Below, piece after piece: positions 23,625 to 32,842 of a stretch of 64,000 nucleotides of DNA. Both the position numbers and the translations under genes were made by a program. Under the pieces are notes generated by a model. That model had not been told where the DNA came from and did not search any database. It saw nothing but the letters and a program-made list of their open reading frames with translations. Source of the DNA: an uncultured bacterium (GTDB taxonomy: Bacteria > Actinomycetota > Coriobacteriia > Coriobacteriales > Coriobacteriaceae); the NCBI GenBank assembly GCA_905214465.1, contig CAJMMD010000001.1:124001-188000 (forward strand), in the 5' to 3' direction. Each line of letters starts with the position of its first letter. Position 1 is the stretch's first letter.

Positions 23625-25448
23625 TTACGCAATCATCTGGAAGAACTCGGCAACGGGGCCAAGCGCCAGGGCCGGGAAGAAGCTCAGGGCACCGATCAGC
23701 AGAACGATGAACACGAGCAGGAATACGAACATGGCATTGGTGGTAGAAAGCGTGCCGGCGCTCTCGGCGACCTTGCCCTTCCCGGCCAGCGAGCCCGCGA
23801 TGGCGAGCGTGCCCACAATCGGCAGGAACCGCGCGAACAGCATCTCGAGGCCGAGCATGACGTTGATCCAGGGAATGTTGCAGTTCATACCTGCAAACGC
23901 CGAGCCGTTGTTGCCGCCGCATGAGGTGAAGGCATACAGCACCTCGGAGAAGCCGTGCGCGCCACCATTGTTGAGCTGGTCGGCAAGACCGGGCACCATG
24001 CAGGCGATGGCCGAGCACACCAGAATGGCAAACGGAGTTGCCAGGCACAGGACAACTGCCCAGCGCATCTCGCCCGGCTCGATCTTCTTGCCCAGGAACT
24101 CGGGCGTGCGGCCGACCATAAGGCCGGCGATGAACACTGTGAGGATGGCGAAGCCGATCATGCCGTACAGGCCGCAGCCCACGCCGCCGAAGACGACCTC
24201 GCCCAGAGCCATCTGGAGCATCTGGACAAAACCGCCCAGCGGGGTGTAGGAGTCGTGCATGGAGTTAACCGAGCCGTTGGAAGCGGCGGTGGTGTAAGCC
24301 GACCACGTGGAGGAGGTGGCGATACCGAAGCGGCTCTCCTTGCCCTCCATGTTGCCGCCGGCCTGGCCGTCGGTCATCTCGATGTTGACCGCTCCGCCAT
24401 CTGCCAGCTGCGGGGTGCCCGCATGCTCGTTGACGGCGATGATGCCGGTGAAGATCACCAGCAGGATGAACATGGCGGCAAAGATAGCCTTGCCCTGCTT
24501 GGTGTTTTTGACGCCGATACCGAAGGCGAAGCAGCAGGCGGCCGGGATCAGCAGCAGGCTGGTCATCTCGATGATGTTGGTGAAGGCACTGGGATTCTCA
24601 TACGGATGGGCGGAGTTCACGCCGAAGAAGCCGCCGCCGTTGGTACCGGACTGCTTGATGGCGACCTGAGGAGCCGCGGGACCCTGGGGCAGGAACTGCT
24701 CGGTGACCACGCGCGCACCCTCGACAACCTTGCCGTCGACCTTGACCGTATCGCCCTCGATCTGGGCGCCGTCGATGACGCTCCAGCCGCCGTCTGCATT
24801 AGGCTGGACAGCGACGGGCTCTACGAGCTCAGCCTTCTGAGCCGGCTGGAAGTTGGAGATGACGCCACCGGCAGCCAGGCAGATGCCGAACACGAGGTTC
24901 AGCGGGATGAGCACATACAGGACGGTGCGGGTGAGGTCGACCCAGAAGGAACCCAGACCCTGCTCCTTGACCTGACGGAAGCCGCGGATCAGCGCGAACA
25001 TGACCGCAATACCGGTGCCGGCGGACAAGAAGTTCTGCACGGTGAGGCCCATGAACTGCACAAGGTAGGACAGGGTGGTCTCACCGGAATAGGATTGCCA
25101 ATTGGTGTTGGTTATGAAGGAAGCGGCCGTATTGAACGACAGGTCCCATGACACACCCGGCAGGTGCTGGGGATTGCCTGGCAAGAAGGGCTGAAGCGCT
25201 TGGAGTGCCACAAGGGCCACGAGGCCGATCCCCGAAAAGACCAGCACGCTCGCCAGATAGCGCCTACACCCCATCTGCTCTGCCGCGTCGATGCGAAGCA
25301 GACGATAGACGCCACGCTCCACAGGAGCAATCACAGGCGACAGGAACGTATGCTCGCCATCCATGATATGGGCCATGAACCGACCGAGCGGAACGGCCAG
25401 GACGACGAGCACGGCAAAGTACAAGATGTACTGAATCGCAGCGTCCAT
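23625..25448 (-). CDS. kdpA: Potassium-transporting ATPase channel subunit A
   Basis: The 607-residue protein has about ten membrane helices and four selectivity-filter-like repeats, seen for example in FITNTNWQSYSGE, GTNGGGFFGVNSAHP and TSCGGNNGSAFAG. It binds and conducts K+ in the Kdp complex. It is somewhat longer than the E. coli protein because of a loop around residues 190-250 and another near 345. It starts three bases after kdpF and ends 16 bases before kdpB. Confidence 0.97.
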   Translation of the reverse strand: MDAAIQYILYFAVLVVLAVPLGRFMAHIMDGEHTFLSPVIAPVERGVYRLLRIDAAEQMGCRRYLASVLVFSGIGLVALVALQALQPFLPGNPQHLPGVSWDLSFNTAASFITNTNWQSYSGETTLSYLVQFMGLTVQNFLSAGTGIAVMFALIRGFRQVKEQGLGSFWVDLTRTVLYVLIPLNLVFGICLAAGGVISNFQPAQKAELVEPVAVQPNADGGWSVIDGAQIEGDTVKVDGKVVEGARVVTEQFLPQGPAAPQVAIKQSGTNGGGFFGVNSAHPYENPSAFTNIIEMTSLLLIPAACCFAFGIGVKNTKQGKAIFAAMFILLVIFTGIIAVNEHAGTPQLADGGAVNIEMTDGQAGGNMEGKESRFGIATSSTWSAYTTAASNGSVNSMHDSYTPLGGFVQMLQMALGEVVFGGVGCGLYGMIGFAILTVFIAGLMVGRTPEFLGKKIEPGEMRWAVVLCLATPFAILVCSAIACMVPGLADQLNNGGAHGFSEVLYAFTSCGGNNGSAFAGMNCNIPWINVMLGLEMLFARFLPIVGTLAIAGSLAGKGKVAESAGTLSTTNAMFVFLLVFIVLLIGALSFFPALALGPVAEFFQMIA

Positions 25449-25451
25449 AGT

Positions 25452-25538
25452 TTACGAATCACTCCTCATCAGAATGTAGATGCAATAGATAAGGAGTCCG
25501 ATGCAGACGACTCCGATAATGGGAATGAGGATGTCCAT
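25452..25538 (-). CDS. kdpF: Small Kdp membrane subunit F
   Basis: This 28-residue peptide is one membrane helix (ILIPIIGVVCIGLLIYCIYI) followed by LMRSDS. AAAGGGG lies upstream of its ATG and it directly precedes kdpA, the normal place of kdpF, which stabilises the complex. Confidence 0.9.
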   Translation of the reverse strand: MDILIPIIGVVCIGLLIYCIYILMRSDS

Positions 25539-25781
25539 TACCGCCCCTTTCACGCGCGGTCCGATGTCTCGGACGCCTGCTCTCGCAAGCGCCTGGGGAC
25601 AGTAAACGCTTCTAGAGATTAAAGAGGCGTGAGGGCCGGGGCTCACGACCTTAAGATGCCGTAAAGATGCAGGTAGAAAGCACTATTGCGGCTGCAGTGC
25701 GCCTATACTCGACCTCGCGAGCATACAGTGGCGTCCTCACCGCGTATGCACGCATGGACAACGTTTCAGAAAGGCTACGCT
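25539..25781. promoter_or_regulatory. Divergent kdpFABC / kdpDE promoter region
   Basis: The 243-base gap must hold promoters for both divergent units, presumably with KdpE sites. I could not identify a reliable -35/-10 pair or a KdpE direct repeat by eye. Confidence 0.4.
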
Positions 25782-28517
25782 ATGCAGCGCGACGCATCGG
25801 ACACTCGCGTCAATCCAGACCTCATCCTCAAGGCAATTGAGAAAGACGAGGTCGCCGATGACGCTCAAACCAGCCGGGGACACCTCAAGATTTTCTTTGG
25901 CTACGCTGCTGGTGCAGGCAAAACCTATGCGATGCTTCAAGCCGCCCACGCCGCCAAGCGGCGAGGTGTCGACGTCGTCGCGGGATACATCGAGCCGCAC
26001 GAACGTCCGGCAACTGCCCGTCTTGCACAAGGGCTTGAGAACGTGCCCTGTAAACTCATCGAGCACAACGGCATTGCGCTCAGCGAGTTCGATCTAGATG
26101 CGGCTATCGAACGCGCCCCTCAGCTCATCCTTGTCGACGAGCTCGCCCATACGAATGCGCCGGGGTCTCGCCACGACAAACGCTATCAAGACGTCGAGGA
26201 ACTTCTACATGCAGGCATCGACGTCTATACGACCGTGAACGTTCAGCATATCGAGAGCCTAAACGACATGGTTGCATCCATCACCGGCGTTGTCGTGAGC
26301 GAACGAATCCCCGACCGCATCTTCGATGATGCCGACCAGGTCGAGCTCGTTGACATAGAGCCCGAAGACCTACTTGAGCGCCTTCGCGCCGGCCTCGTCT
26401 ACCGTCCCGCACAAGCCGAGCGAGCGCAACAGCATTTTTTTACCGTCGAGAACCTCACCGCACTCCGAGAAATCGCGCTGCGCCGCTGCGCCGATCGCAC
26501 CGGCCACCTCACAGACGCCGCACGCGTGCTGGGAAACCGTGACTACTACACCAGGGAGCGTATCTTAGTCTGTGTCTCCCCGGCGCCGACCAATCCCCGC
26601 ATCGTCCGTGCCGCCGCACGCATGGCGAAAGCGTTTCGCAGCGAGCTCGTCGCCCTGTTCGTAGAGAGCCCGCGCACGCAAGCCATGAGCGATGATGAGC
26701 GCGCCAAGCTTGCAGACAATATCGCCCTAGCCGAGCAGCTCGGAGCACATATGGAAACCGTCTATGGCGACGACGTCGCGTTTCAGATCTCCGAGTTCGC
26801 ACGCCTGTCGGGTATTTCGAAGATCGTCATGGGGCGCACGGGCGAGCACAGCAGCGTCCGTCAGGCCCTCTTTGGCCGCAAATCTCTCGTAGAACAGCTC
26901 ATAACATTCGCCCCGAACCTCGACATTTACATCATTCCAGACCAGTCGACTCCGCCCTCCCGACCCAAAGGACGCCGCCATGCGCTCGCCCTGCAGCCGC
27001 CCAGCAGCCGAAACGTGCTTCGCACGCTGGCCCTCTCTCTTGTCGCCACGGCGATCGGCACGGCTTTCCGCCATCTGGGATTTGCCGATTCCAGCATCAT
27101 ATCCCTCTATATCCTCACGGCCCTGCTGACCGCCGTCACCACGACGGGGCGCATCTGCACGATCGTATCGAGCGTGCTCTCTGTAGTGCTTTACAACTTC
27201 TGCTTCGTCACGCCTCTGTTTTCGCTCGCCAGCTACGACCGAAGCTATCTGGTCACGTTCGGCATCATGTTCGCTACCGCCATGGTCGCCGGCGAGTTAA
27301 CTGCGCGTATCGCCGACAACGCCCGTACCTCCGCCGAGAACGCATTCAAAACGCGCGTACTCCTCGAAACGAACCAGCTCTTGCAGCAAGCCCATAGCGC
27401 GGAGGAGTGTGCCCGCGTCGCCATGAACCAACTCATCAAACTGCTAAAACTCGACATGGTCTTCTATACCGCCGAACATGGCACGCTCGGCAAGACGCTC
27501 TATGAGTCCGCTGGCACCGAAAACCGATCCGCGTCGCTGTTCACCGACTACGAGCGCGCTGTTGCAACCTGGACCTACACCAACAACAAACGCGCGGGCG
27601 CAAGCACGCGGACCCTGCCCGAGGCGCGCTGCCTCTACCTCGCGGTTCGCACCGGCGACAAGGTATTCGGTGTCATCGGCATCGACCTGGAGGGGCGCGA
27701 GATCGAAGCCTTCGAGCATTCGATCGTCCTATCTATCGTAGGCGAATGCGCCTTGGCGCTCGAAAGCGACCGGGCGGCGCAAGAGCGCGAAGAGGCTGCG
27801 GTCTTGGCGAAAAACGAGCAGCTGCGCGCCAACCTTTTGCGCTCCATCGGACACGATTTGAGGACACCCCTCACGGCTATATCCGGATCTGCGGCAATCC
27901 TTCGGAAGAGCGACGAGAAGCTCAGCCTCGAACAACGCTGCGATCTTGCCGATGCCATCTACGACGACTCCCTCTGGCTTATCGATACCGTGGAGAACCT
28001 CCTCGCCATCACACGCGTCGAGGATGGCACCATTTGCCTCAACTTCACATCCGAGCTCATCGACGAGGTCATCGAGGCCGCCCTCAGCCATGTCGCCCAA
28101 GCATCGCATGGACGTACCGTCACCATCGAGCACACTGACGACATCCTGCTGGTACGCATCGACGTCCATCTCATCATGCAGGTGCTTACGAATCTCATCA
28201 TGAACGCCTTCAAATACACGCCCGAGGACTCGACTGTCACCATCAGCGCACGTCGCGAGGGTGCGTTCGTCGTGGTGGACGTCGCAGACGATGGGCCGGG
28301 TGTGGCAGACTGCGACAAGCCTCATATCTTTGAGCGCTTCTTTACCTCAGGCAATACGCGGCCCGTGGATTCGCGTCGAAGCATCGGCCTTGGGCTGTCG
28401 CTCTGCCGCTCCATCGTGGAGGCGCATGGCGGCGTCATCGAAGTTCGCGACAACCACCCCCATGGGGCCGTCTTCCGTTTTACCCTGCCCGCTGAGGAGA
28501 TCGAGATTCATGAATAA
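25782..28517 (+). CDS. kdpD: Osmosensitive K+ channel sensor histidine kinase
   Basis: The 911-residue protein has the KdpD N-terminal domain with Walker A GYAAGAGKTY (about residue 40), a Usp-like domain (VCVSPAPTNPRIVRAAARMA), four membrane helices (about residues 410-510, DUF4118), a GAF-like segment, the H box RSIGHDLRTPLTAISGSA (His near residue 690) and the ATPase boxes NLIMNAFKYTPED, DDGPGV and GLGLSLCRSIVEAHGG. It phosphorylates KdpE when K+ is limiting. MQRDASDT at 25782 is preferred from AGAAAGG upstream. It overlaps kdpE by eight bases and is divergent from kdpFABC. Confidence 0.96.
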   Translation: MQRDASDTRVNPDLILKAIEKDEVADDAQTSRGHLKIFFGYAAGAGKTYAMLQAAHAAKRRGVDVVAGYIEPHERPATARLAQGLENVPCKLIEHNGIALSEFDLDAAIERAPQLILVDELAHTNAPGSRHDKRYQDVEELLHAGIDVYTTVNVQHIESLNDMVASITGVVVSERIPDRIFDDADQVELVDIEPEDLLERLRAGLVYRPAQAERAQQHFFTVENLTALREIALRRCADRTGHLTDAARVLGNRDYYTRERILVCVSPAPTNPRIVRAAARMAKAFRSELVALFVESPRTQAMSDDERAKLADNIALAEQLGAHMETVYGDDVAFQISEFARLSGISKIVMGRTGEHSSVRQALFGRKSLVEQLITFAPNLDIYIIPDQSTPPSRPKGRRHALALQPPSSRNVLRTLALSLVATAIGTAFRHLGFADSSIISLYILTALLTAVTTTGRICTIVSSVLSVVLYNFCFVTPLFSLASYDRSYLVTFGIMFATAMVAGELTARIADNARTSAENAFKTRVLLETNQLLQQAHSAEECARVAMNQLIKLLKLDMVFYTAEHGTLGKTLYESAGTENRSASLFTDYERAVATWTYTNNKRAGASTRTLPEARCLYLAVRTGDKVFGVIGIDLEGREIEAFEHSIVLSIVGECALALESDRAAQEREEAAVLAKNEQLRANLLRSIGHDLRTPLTAISGSAAILRKSDEKLSLEQRCDLADAIYDDSLWLIDTVENLLAITRVEDGTICLNFTSELIDEVIEAALSHVAQASHGRTVTIEHTDDILLVRIDVHLIMQVLTNLIMNAFKYTPEDSTVTISARREGAFVVVDVADDGPGVADCDKPHIFERFFTSGNTRPVDSRRSIGLGLSLCRSIVEAHGGVIEVRDNHPHGAVFRFTLPAEEIEIHE

Positions 28518-29214
28518 TGCCGCTAAGCCACGCATCCTCCTGGTCGAAGATGACCTGACCGTTCAAAACCTCGTTTCGACCGCGCTTGACCTCCACGGCT
28601 ATGTCGTGAGCAAGGTTTGCAACGGCCAGGCCGCCATCATGGATGCGGTGTCGCACGGCCCCAGCCTCATCATGCTCGACCTCGGCCTTCCCGACATTGA
28701 CGGTATCGAGGTCATCACGAAGATCCGAAGCTGGTCGGCAGTCCCCATTATCGTCATTTCGGCGCGCACCGAAGATTCCGACAAGATTGCAGCACTTGAC
28801 GCAGGGGCAGACGACTACCTCACCAAGCCCTTTTCTGTGGATGAGTTGCTCGCGCGCGTCCGTGCGAATTTGAGGCGCTCCTCGATGGCGTCGAGCGAGT
28901 CGACAGAAGCGAGCACGTTCGACAACGGTCCGCTGCATATCGACTACGCCGCGGGATACGCGACGAAAGATGGACGCGAGCTCTCGCTCACCCCAACCGA
29001 GTACAAATTGCTCGTCCTTCTGGCGAAAAACGTCGACAAGGTGCTCACCCACACCTTCATCACCCGCGAGATATGGGGCACGAGCTGGGACAGCGATCTG
29101 GCGAGCCTGCGCGTGTTCATGCGCACCCTGCGCAAGAAGATCGAGGCAGACCCCTCTCACCCCAAGATGATTCAGACGCACATGGGTGTCGGGTACCGCA
29201 TGCAGCGTCTCTAG
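28510..29214 (+). CDS. kdpE: KdpE response regulator
   Basis: The 234-residue OmpR-family regulator has a complete receiver (ILLVEDD; phosphorylation Asp in IMLDLGLPD near residue 57; DYLTKPFS) and a winged helix (LSLTPTEYKLLVLLAKNVDK; RVFMRTLRKKIEADPSHPK). It activates kdpFABC. Its ATG overlaps the last codons of kdpD, typical of translational coupling. Confidence 0.96.
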   Translation: MNNAAKPRILLVEDDLTVQNLVSTALDLHGYVVSKVCNGQAAIMDAVSHGPSLIMLDLGLPDIDGIEVITKIRSWSAVPIIVISARTEDSDKIAALDAGADDYLTKPFSVDELLARVRANLRRSSMASSESTEASTFDNGPLHIDYAAGYATKDGRELSLTPTEYKLLVLLAKNVDKVLTHTFITREIWGTSWDSDLASLRVFMRTLRKKIEADPSHPKMIQTHMGVGYRMQRL

Positions 29215-29229
29215 CCCACCCCACAAAAA

Positions 29230-29296
29230 AGTTGCGGTGGAATACGGAGTAGATGAGGCCTTTGACAGCCAAAACAGTCCGTATTCCACCGCAACT
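29230..29296 (-). repeat. Dispersed hairpin repeat, family R copy 3, at the end of the pectin operon
   Basis: AGTTGCGGTGGAATACGGA (29230-29248) pairs perfectly with TCCGTATTCCACCGCAACT (29278-29296). The interior GAGGCC and AAACAG match the other copies. The flanks CACAAAAA and GATGG are shared with copy 2. On the minus strand it is followed by TTTTTTGTG and lies 15 bases beyond the last stop of the minus-strand operon, so it should terminate it. Confidence 0.8.
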
Positions 29297-29311
29297 GATG
29301 GATGGGATGGG

Positions 29312-30529
29312 TTAGAGGCCCAGGTAGCTCGTCATGCCTTCGACGGCGAGCTTGGCGCCGGCTACGGCATGGACCACGGTGAGCGGGCCGTTGACCACGT
29401 CGCCGGCGGCAAAGACGCCAGGCACGGTGGTCATGCCGCACTCATCGACCGAAAGAAGACCGCGATGGTCGGTCTCCAGACCGCCCGTCGTAAGTACCAG
29501 CTTGTCCTTAGGCACTTGCGAGGCCGCAATCACAACCGTGTCGGCGGGCACATGGTCAAGTTCTTCCTCGTAGCCCACCACGTTGTCGTCCTCGTCAAAG
29601 ATAGCCGTCTCGAACACCGGACCGTTATCGTCGATGGCGCAGATCGCCTTGCCGCGCACGATCTCGGCACCGTCAAGCTCGGTCAGCTCCACCTCGTCAT
29701 CGATGGCCGAGATATGGCGCGATCGGGCATACACGGTAACCTTGCGAGCGCCCGAGCGCAGAGCCGTGCGGGCAACATCCATGGCCACGTTGCCGGCGCC
29801 GATAACCGCCACGTTCTGACCGATCGCCACGCTCGTGGGATCGACCAGGTAATCGATACCAAACAGTACGTTGCCACGCGACTCGCCGGGAATACCCAGC
29901 TTGCGGGCGCGCCAGGTACCGGTACCGACAAAGACCGCATCGTAGCCGTCGCGCAGCAGGTCGTCGATATGCAGCGCACCACCGATGGTGGTCGAGGGAC
30001 GGACGCGCACGCCAAGCGAGCACATCACGTGACGGTACTTTTGCACGAGAGCACGGGGCAGGCGAAACTCGGGGATGCCGTACTCCAGCACGCCGCCGAT
30101 CTCGGGGCGCTGTTCAAACACCGTGACGGCACAGCCCAGCTGGGCCATCTTAATGGCCACGGTAATGCCGGCAGGACCGGAACCGACCACGGCAACCTGC
30201 TTGCCGCACGACGGCGCGGGCTTCCACTCCTTACGGTCCAAATATGCCGTCGAGATATAGTTCTCGATACTCGAAAAATGCACCGGTGCGCCCTTGCGGC
30301 CCTGAATGCACGCGCCCTCGCACTGGCCCGAATGGTTGCAGATCATGGAGCAGACCGCGCTCATGGGGTTGTTCTGGAACAGCAGCTCACCTGCCTCTTC
30401 CAGACGGCGCTGCTTAAACAGGTCGATGACCTGCGGAATAGGCGTCTGCACCGGGCAGCCCTTAAGCTGGCAGAACGCCTTCTTGCACCCAAGGCAACGG
30501 TTCGCTTCCTCAACAATATGAATAGCCAT
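29312..30529 (-). CDS. GltD-like NAD(P)H/FAD oxidoreductase with N-terminal Fe-S domain
   Basis: The 405-residue protein has a cysteine-rich N-terminus (NRCLGCKKAFCQLKGCPV; CSMICNHSGQCEGACIQG) of the Fer4_20 type for two 4Fe-4S clusters, then FAD- and NAD(P)-binding Rossmann motifs (VVGSGPAGITVAIKMAQLG; VIGAGNVAMDVARTALRSG) and a C-terminal GVFAAGDVVNG. It matches the small-subunit family of glutamate synthase, NfnB and related electron-transfer proteins. No GltB or NfnA partner is nearby. It is the last gene of the minus-strand run, 50 bases after the TIM-barrel gene. GAGAGGA precedes MAIHIVEE at 30529. Its link to pectin use is unknown. Confidence 0.85.
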   Translation of the reverse strand: MAIHIVEEANRCLGCKKAFCQLKGCPVQTPIPQVIDLFKQRRLEEAGELLFQNNPMSAVCSMICNHSGQCEGACIQGRKGAPVHFSSIENYISTAYLDRKEWKPAPSCGKQVAVVGSGPAGITVAIKMAQLGCAVTVFEQRPEIGGVLEYGIPEFRLPRALVQKYRHVMCSLGVRVRPSTTIGGALHIDDLLRDGYDAVFVGTGTWRARKLGIPGESRGNVLFGIDYLVDPTSVAIGQNVAVIGAGNVAMDVARTALRSGARKVTVYARSRHISAIDDEVELTELDGAEIVRGKAICAIDDNGPVFETAIFDEDDNVVGYEEELDHVPADTVVIAASQVPKDKLVLTTGGLETDHRGLLSVDECGMTTVPGVFAAGDVVNGPLTVVHAVAGAKLAVEGMTSYLGL

Positions 30530-30579
30530 CGGTTCCTCTCCTGGACCTCTGCGACAATCTCTTTCGCCAACCTGCTTCG

Positions 30580-31497
30580 TTACAGAATCACGTGCTCGCA
30601 CATCACGCTGTGCCCCATGCGCAGCAGCTCGTCGCGCGAACGCTCGACCGTGGACGGCGTGCTGTTCTCGATAACGGTCATAATGCCCGGTCGCACGGCC
30701 GCGGCCCAAGCGGCAATAGCCTCAAAATCAAAGTTTCCGCACGTACAAGCGCCGTGGCATACCAAACGAGAGCCCGAGCCATCGCACCAACCATCCTGGT
30801 CCTCGTTGTCTACAATCTCGTAGTCCTTGGCATGCAGCACGCGAATCTTGCTGCCGCACAAATGCAGCATGCGCGACACCTGCTCGGAAGCCTCGCCGAC
30901 GATCGTGGGGTGCAGCAGCGACACCGGATCATAGATCACGCCGAGTGCGGCGCTCGAAACGCGCTCCAGAACCTCGCGGCAACGCTCGGGCGTATTGACG
31001 ATCTCGTTCCAGCCGGGCTCGATCAGAAGCTCGCCGCCCTCCTTTTCGGCCATCGAGCACACGCGTGCGAGTCCTTTGCAAAACGTATCGAGCGCAGCGG
31101 CCGAAAAACGGTCATCGGCCATCTTGTTCTGCGCGTTAGGGCGCCCCGTCTCGGTCCCCACCGGACAGCCCCCAAGCCAGCGCGCGAACCTCAGGCACGC
31201 CTCGTACTCGGCATAGGTATCCACCAGTTGATTCTGATCGGGCGTTGCCAGGTTTTTATAGCAGCCGAGCACCGCCACCTGCACGCCGTTGGTGTCGAGC
31301 ACCTCGCGCAGATGGTCGGCGAGTTCGTGCGTAAGGCCGGAACGGTTAATGCCAAAGGACTTGTAGAGTACTTTGCTCGGCAGCTGAACGCACGAGAAAC
31401 CAAGTTTGCCTGCCATGCGAATGCGCTCCTCGACCGTACCCTCGGGCAGGTCGTGCAGGCGCACACCGACGCTCAGCGCGCCTTTCGACTGCGCCAT
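30580..31497 (-). CDS. Xylose-isomerase-like TIM-barrel sugar isomerase/epimerase
   Basis: The 305-residue protein belongs to the AP-endonuclease-2/xylose isomerase TIM-barrel family, with metal-ligand patterns in LLIEPGWNEIVNTPERCREV, VIYDPVSLLHPT and RVLHAKDYEIVDNED. Members include IolE, IolH and hydroxypyruvate or tagaturonate-type epimerases. It overlaps the regulatory end of GH105 (AAGGAGG lies in the last GH105 codons, two bases between stop and ATG), so it is tightly coupled to pectin breakdown. A uronate or rhamnose epimerase is plausible but not shown. Confidence 0.8.
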   Translation of the reverse strand: MAQSKGALSVGVRLHDLPEGTVEERIRMAGKLGFSCVQLPSKVLYKSFGINRSGLTHELADHLREVLDTNGVQVAVLGCYKNLATPDQNQLVDTYAEYEACLRFARWLGGCPVGTETGRPNAQNKMADDRFSAAALDTFCKGLARVCSMAEKEGGELLIEPGWNEIVNTPERCREVLERVSSAALGVIYDPVSLLHPTIVGEASEQVSRMLHLCGSKIRVLHAKDYEIVDNEDQDGWCDGSGSRLVCHGACTCGNFDFEAIAAWAAAVRPGIMTVIENSTPSTVERSRDELLRMGHSVMCEHVIL

Positions 31498-31499
31498 GC

Positions 31500-32735
31500 C
31501 TAGACCTCCTTGCACGCATTGATGCCCGGCGTGTAGCCGCCAAACGGGTCGTCGATAGAGCAGACGCCCGAGGGGGCGAGCGGATCGCGCTTACCGGCCA
31601 ACTTGTCATGATGCATGGTCTCGATATAGGCGAGCACCAGCGGCGCCACGCCCTTCGCGTCGTTTTTGACGACGGGCTCGCTCATGTAGTAGCCAAACGT
31701 GCCCTCGCGGTGCGCGGTGTTGCCAAGACCCGCCACCAGGCAGATGTTGTCGAGCGCCAGCTGTCCGTCGCGCTCGGACAGGCACGTGTCGCAGATGCCG
31801 TCAAACGCACGGCGGCCGTACTGGTAGTAGCGCTCGCCCAGCACGCCCAGGCGCACGCCCTTCATGATGGCGTTGGCAAAGATGGCGCTGCCCGACTCCT
31901 CCAGATAGTTGGGGGCGATATTGGGCAGGTTGATGACCTGGTGCCACATGCCGGTCTTCTCGTCCTGATACGGCAGCATGGCGTCGATCAGGTCGTGGAA
32001 CATCTTGCGGATCTCGTCCTTCTCGGCCGACATCGAGGGCGGCATGAGCTCCCAGGTATCGATGAGCGCCATGGCGAACCAGCCCTCGGCGCGCAGCCAG
32101 AAGTTGGCCGAAAGGCCGGTGACGGGATCGCACCAGAACTGCTTGCGGCTCGCGTCGTAGGCGTGATAGTACAGGCCGTTGAGGGGGTTGCGCATCAAAT
32201 CGTGCACCACTTGGAACATATGGAAGCTATCCGAGCAGGCACGGCGGTTGTGGAAGCTCAGCTCGTACTGCATGTAGAACGGCTGGGCCATATACATGCC
32301 GTCGAGCCAGATCTGGTTGGGGTAGACGGCCTTGTGCCAAAACACACCCTCTTTGGTACGCGGCTGGGTTTCGAGCTGACGATAGATGGTATCCATGGCG
32401 GCACGGTACTTGGGCTTGCCCACCAGGTCATAGAGTTTGTAGAGGGTTTTGCCCGCGTTGACGTTGTCGAGGTTGTACTCCTGGGGATCGTAATGCTTGA
32501 TGGTGCCGTCATCCTGGACAAAGAAGTCGATATAGTCGTCGGCGAAGGTCAGGTAACGCTGCTCGCCGGTGATCTCGTACAGCTCGATGAGTGCCTTGAT
32601 CATGCAGCCGTCAATGTAATTCCAGGTGTTCTCCTTGCCGGCGCGAAGCTTTTCGATATTCCAGGCCGGCGCCTGAGGCGTAGAGGTCTCGATCAACTGC
32701 TCGATATAACGGTCCAGAATCTGATTGCAACCCAT
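31500..32735 (-). CDS. Unsaturated rhamnogalacturonyl/glucuronyl hydrolase, GH88/GH105 family
   Basis: The 411-residue protein has the alpha/alpha-barrel pattern of YteR/RhiN enzymes, with the key Asp in NQIWLDGMYMAQPFYMQYE and a second conserved segment NFWLRAEGWFAMALIDTWE. It hydrolyses the unsaturated uronate from the non-reducing end of lyase-made oligosaccharides, giving the substrate for DhuI. No signal peptide is seen, so it acts in the cytoplasm. AGAGGGG precedes the ATG. It has its own two-operator promoter (32761-32828). Confidence 0.9.
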   Translation of the reverse strand: MGCNQILDRYIEQLIETSTPQAPAWNIEKLRAGKENTWNYIDGCMIKALIELYEITGEQRYLTFADDYIDFFVQDDGTIKHYDPQEYNLDNVNAGKTLYKLYDLVGKPKYRAAMDTIYRQLETQPRTKEGVFWHKAVYPNQIWLDGMYMAQPFYMQYELSFHNRRACSDSFHMFQVVHDLMRNPLNGLYYHAYDASRKQFWCDPVTGLSANFWLRAEGWFAMALIDTWELMPPSMSAEKDEIRKMFHDLIDAMLPYQDEKTGMWHQVINLPNIAPNYLEESGSAIFANAIMKGVRLGVLGERYYQYGRRAFDGICDTCLSERDGQLALDNICLVAGLGNTAHREGTFGYYMSEPVVKNDAKGVAPLVLAYIETMHHDKLAGKRDPLAPSGVCSIDDPFGGYTPGINACKEV

Positions 32736-32760
32736 TGCTGTCCCCTCTGACGTTATTGAT

Positions 32761-32828
32761 GGGTGAACGTTTCCCCTAGTGTAACGCGAACGGGGATTAT
32801 AGGGTGAACGTTAACCCTATAATCCCCG
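32761..32828 (-). promoter_or_regulatory. GH105 promoter with paired operators and 38-bp palindrome
   Basis: Operator-like GGGTGAACGTTTCCCC (32761-32776) and GGGTGAACGTTAACCC (32802-32817) have centres 41 bases apart. The second is the middle of a 38-base palindrome (32791-32828) with one mismatched pair. On the minus strand TTCACC (32808-32803) and TACACT (32784-32779) are 18 bases apart, and a TATAAT also lies in the palindrome. Confidence 0.65.
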
Positions 32829-32842
32829 TGAACGGCAAACTT

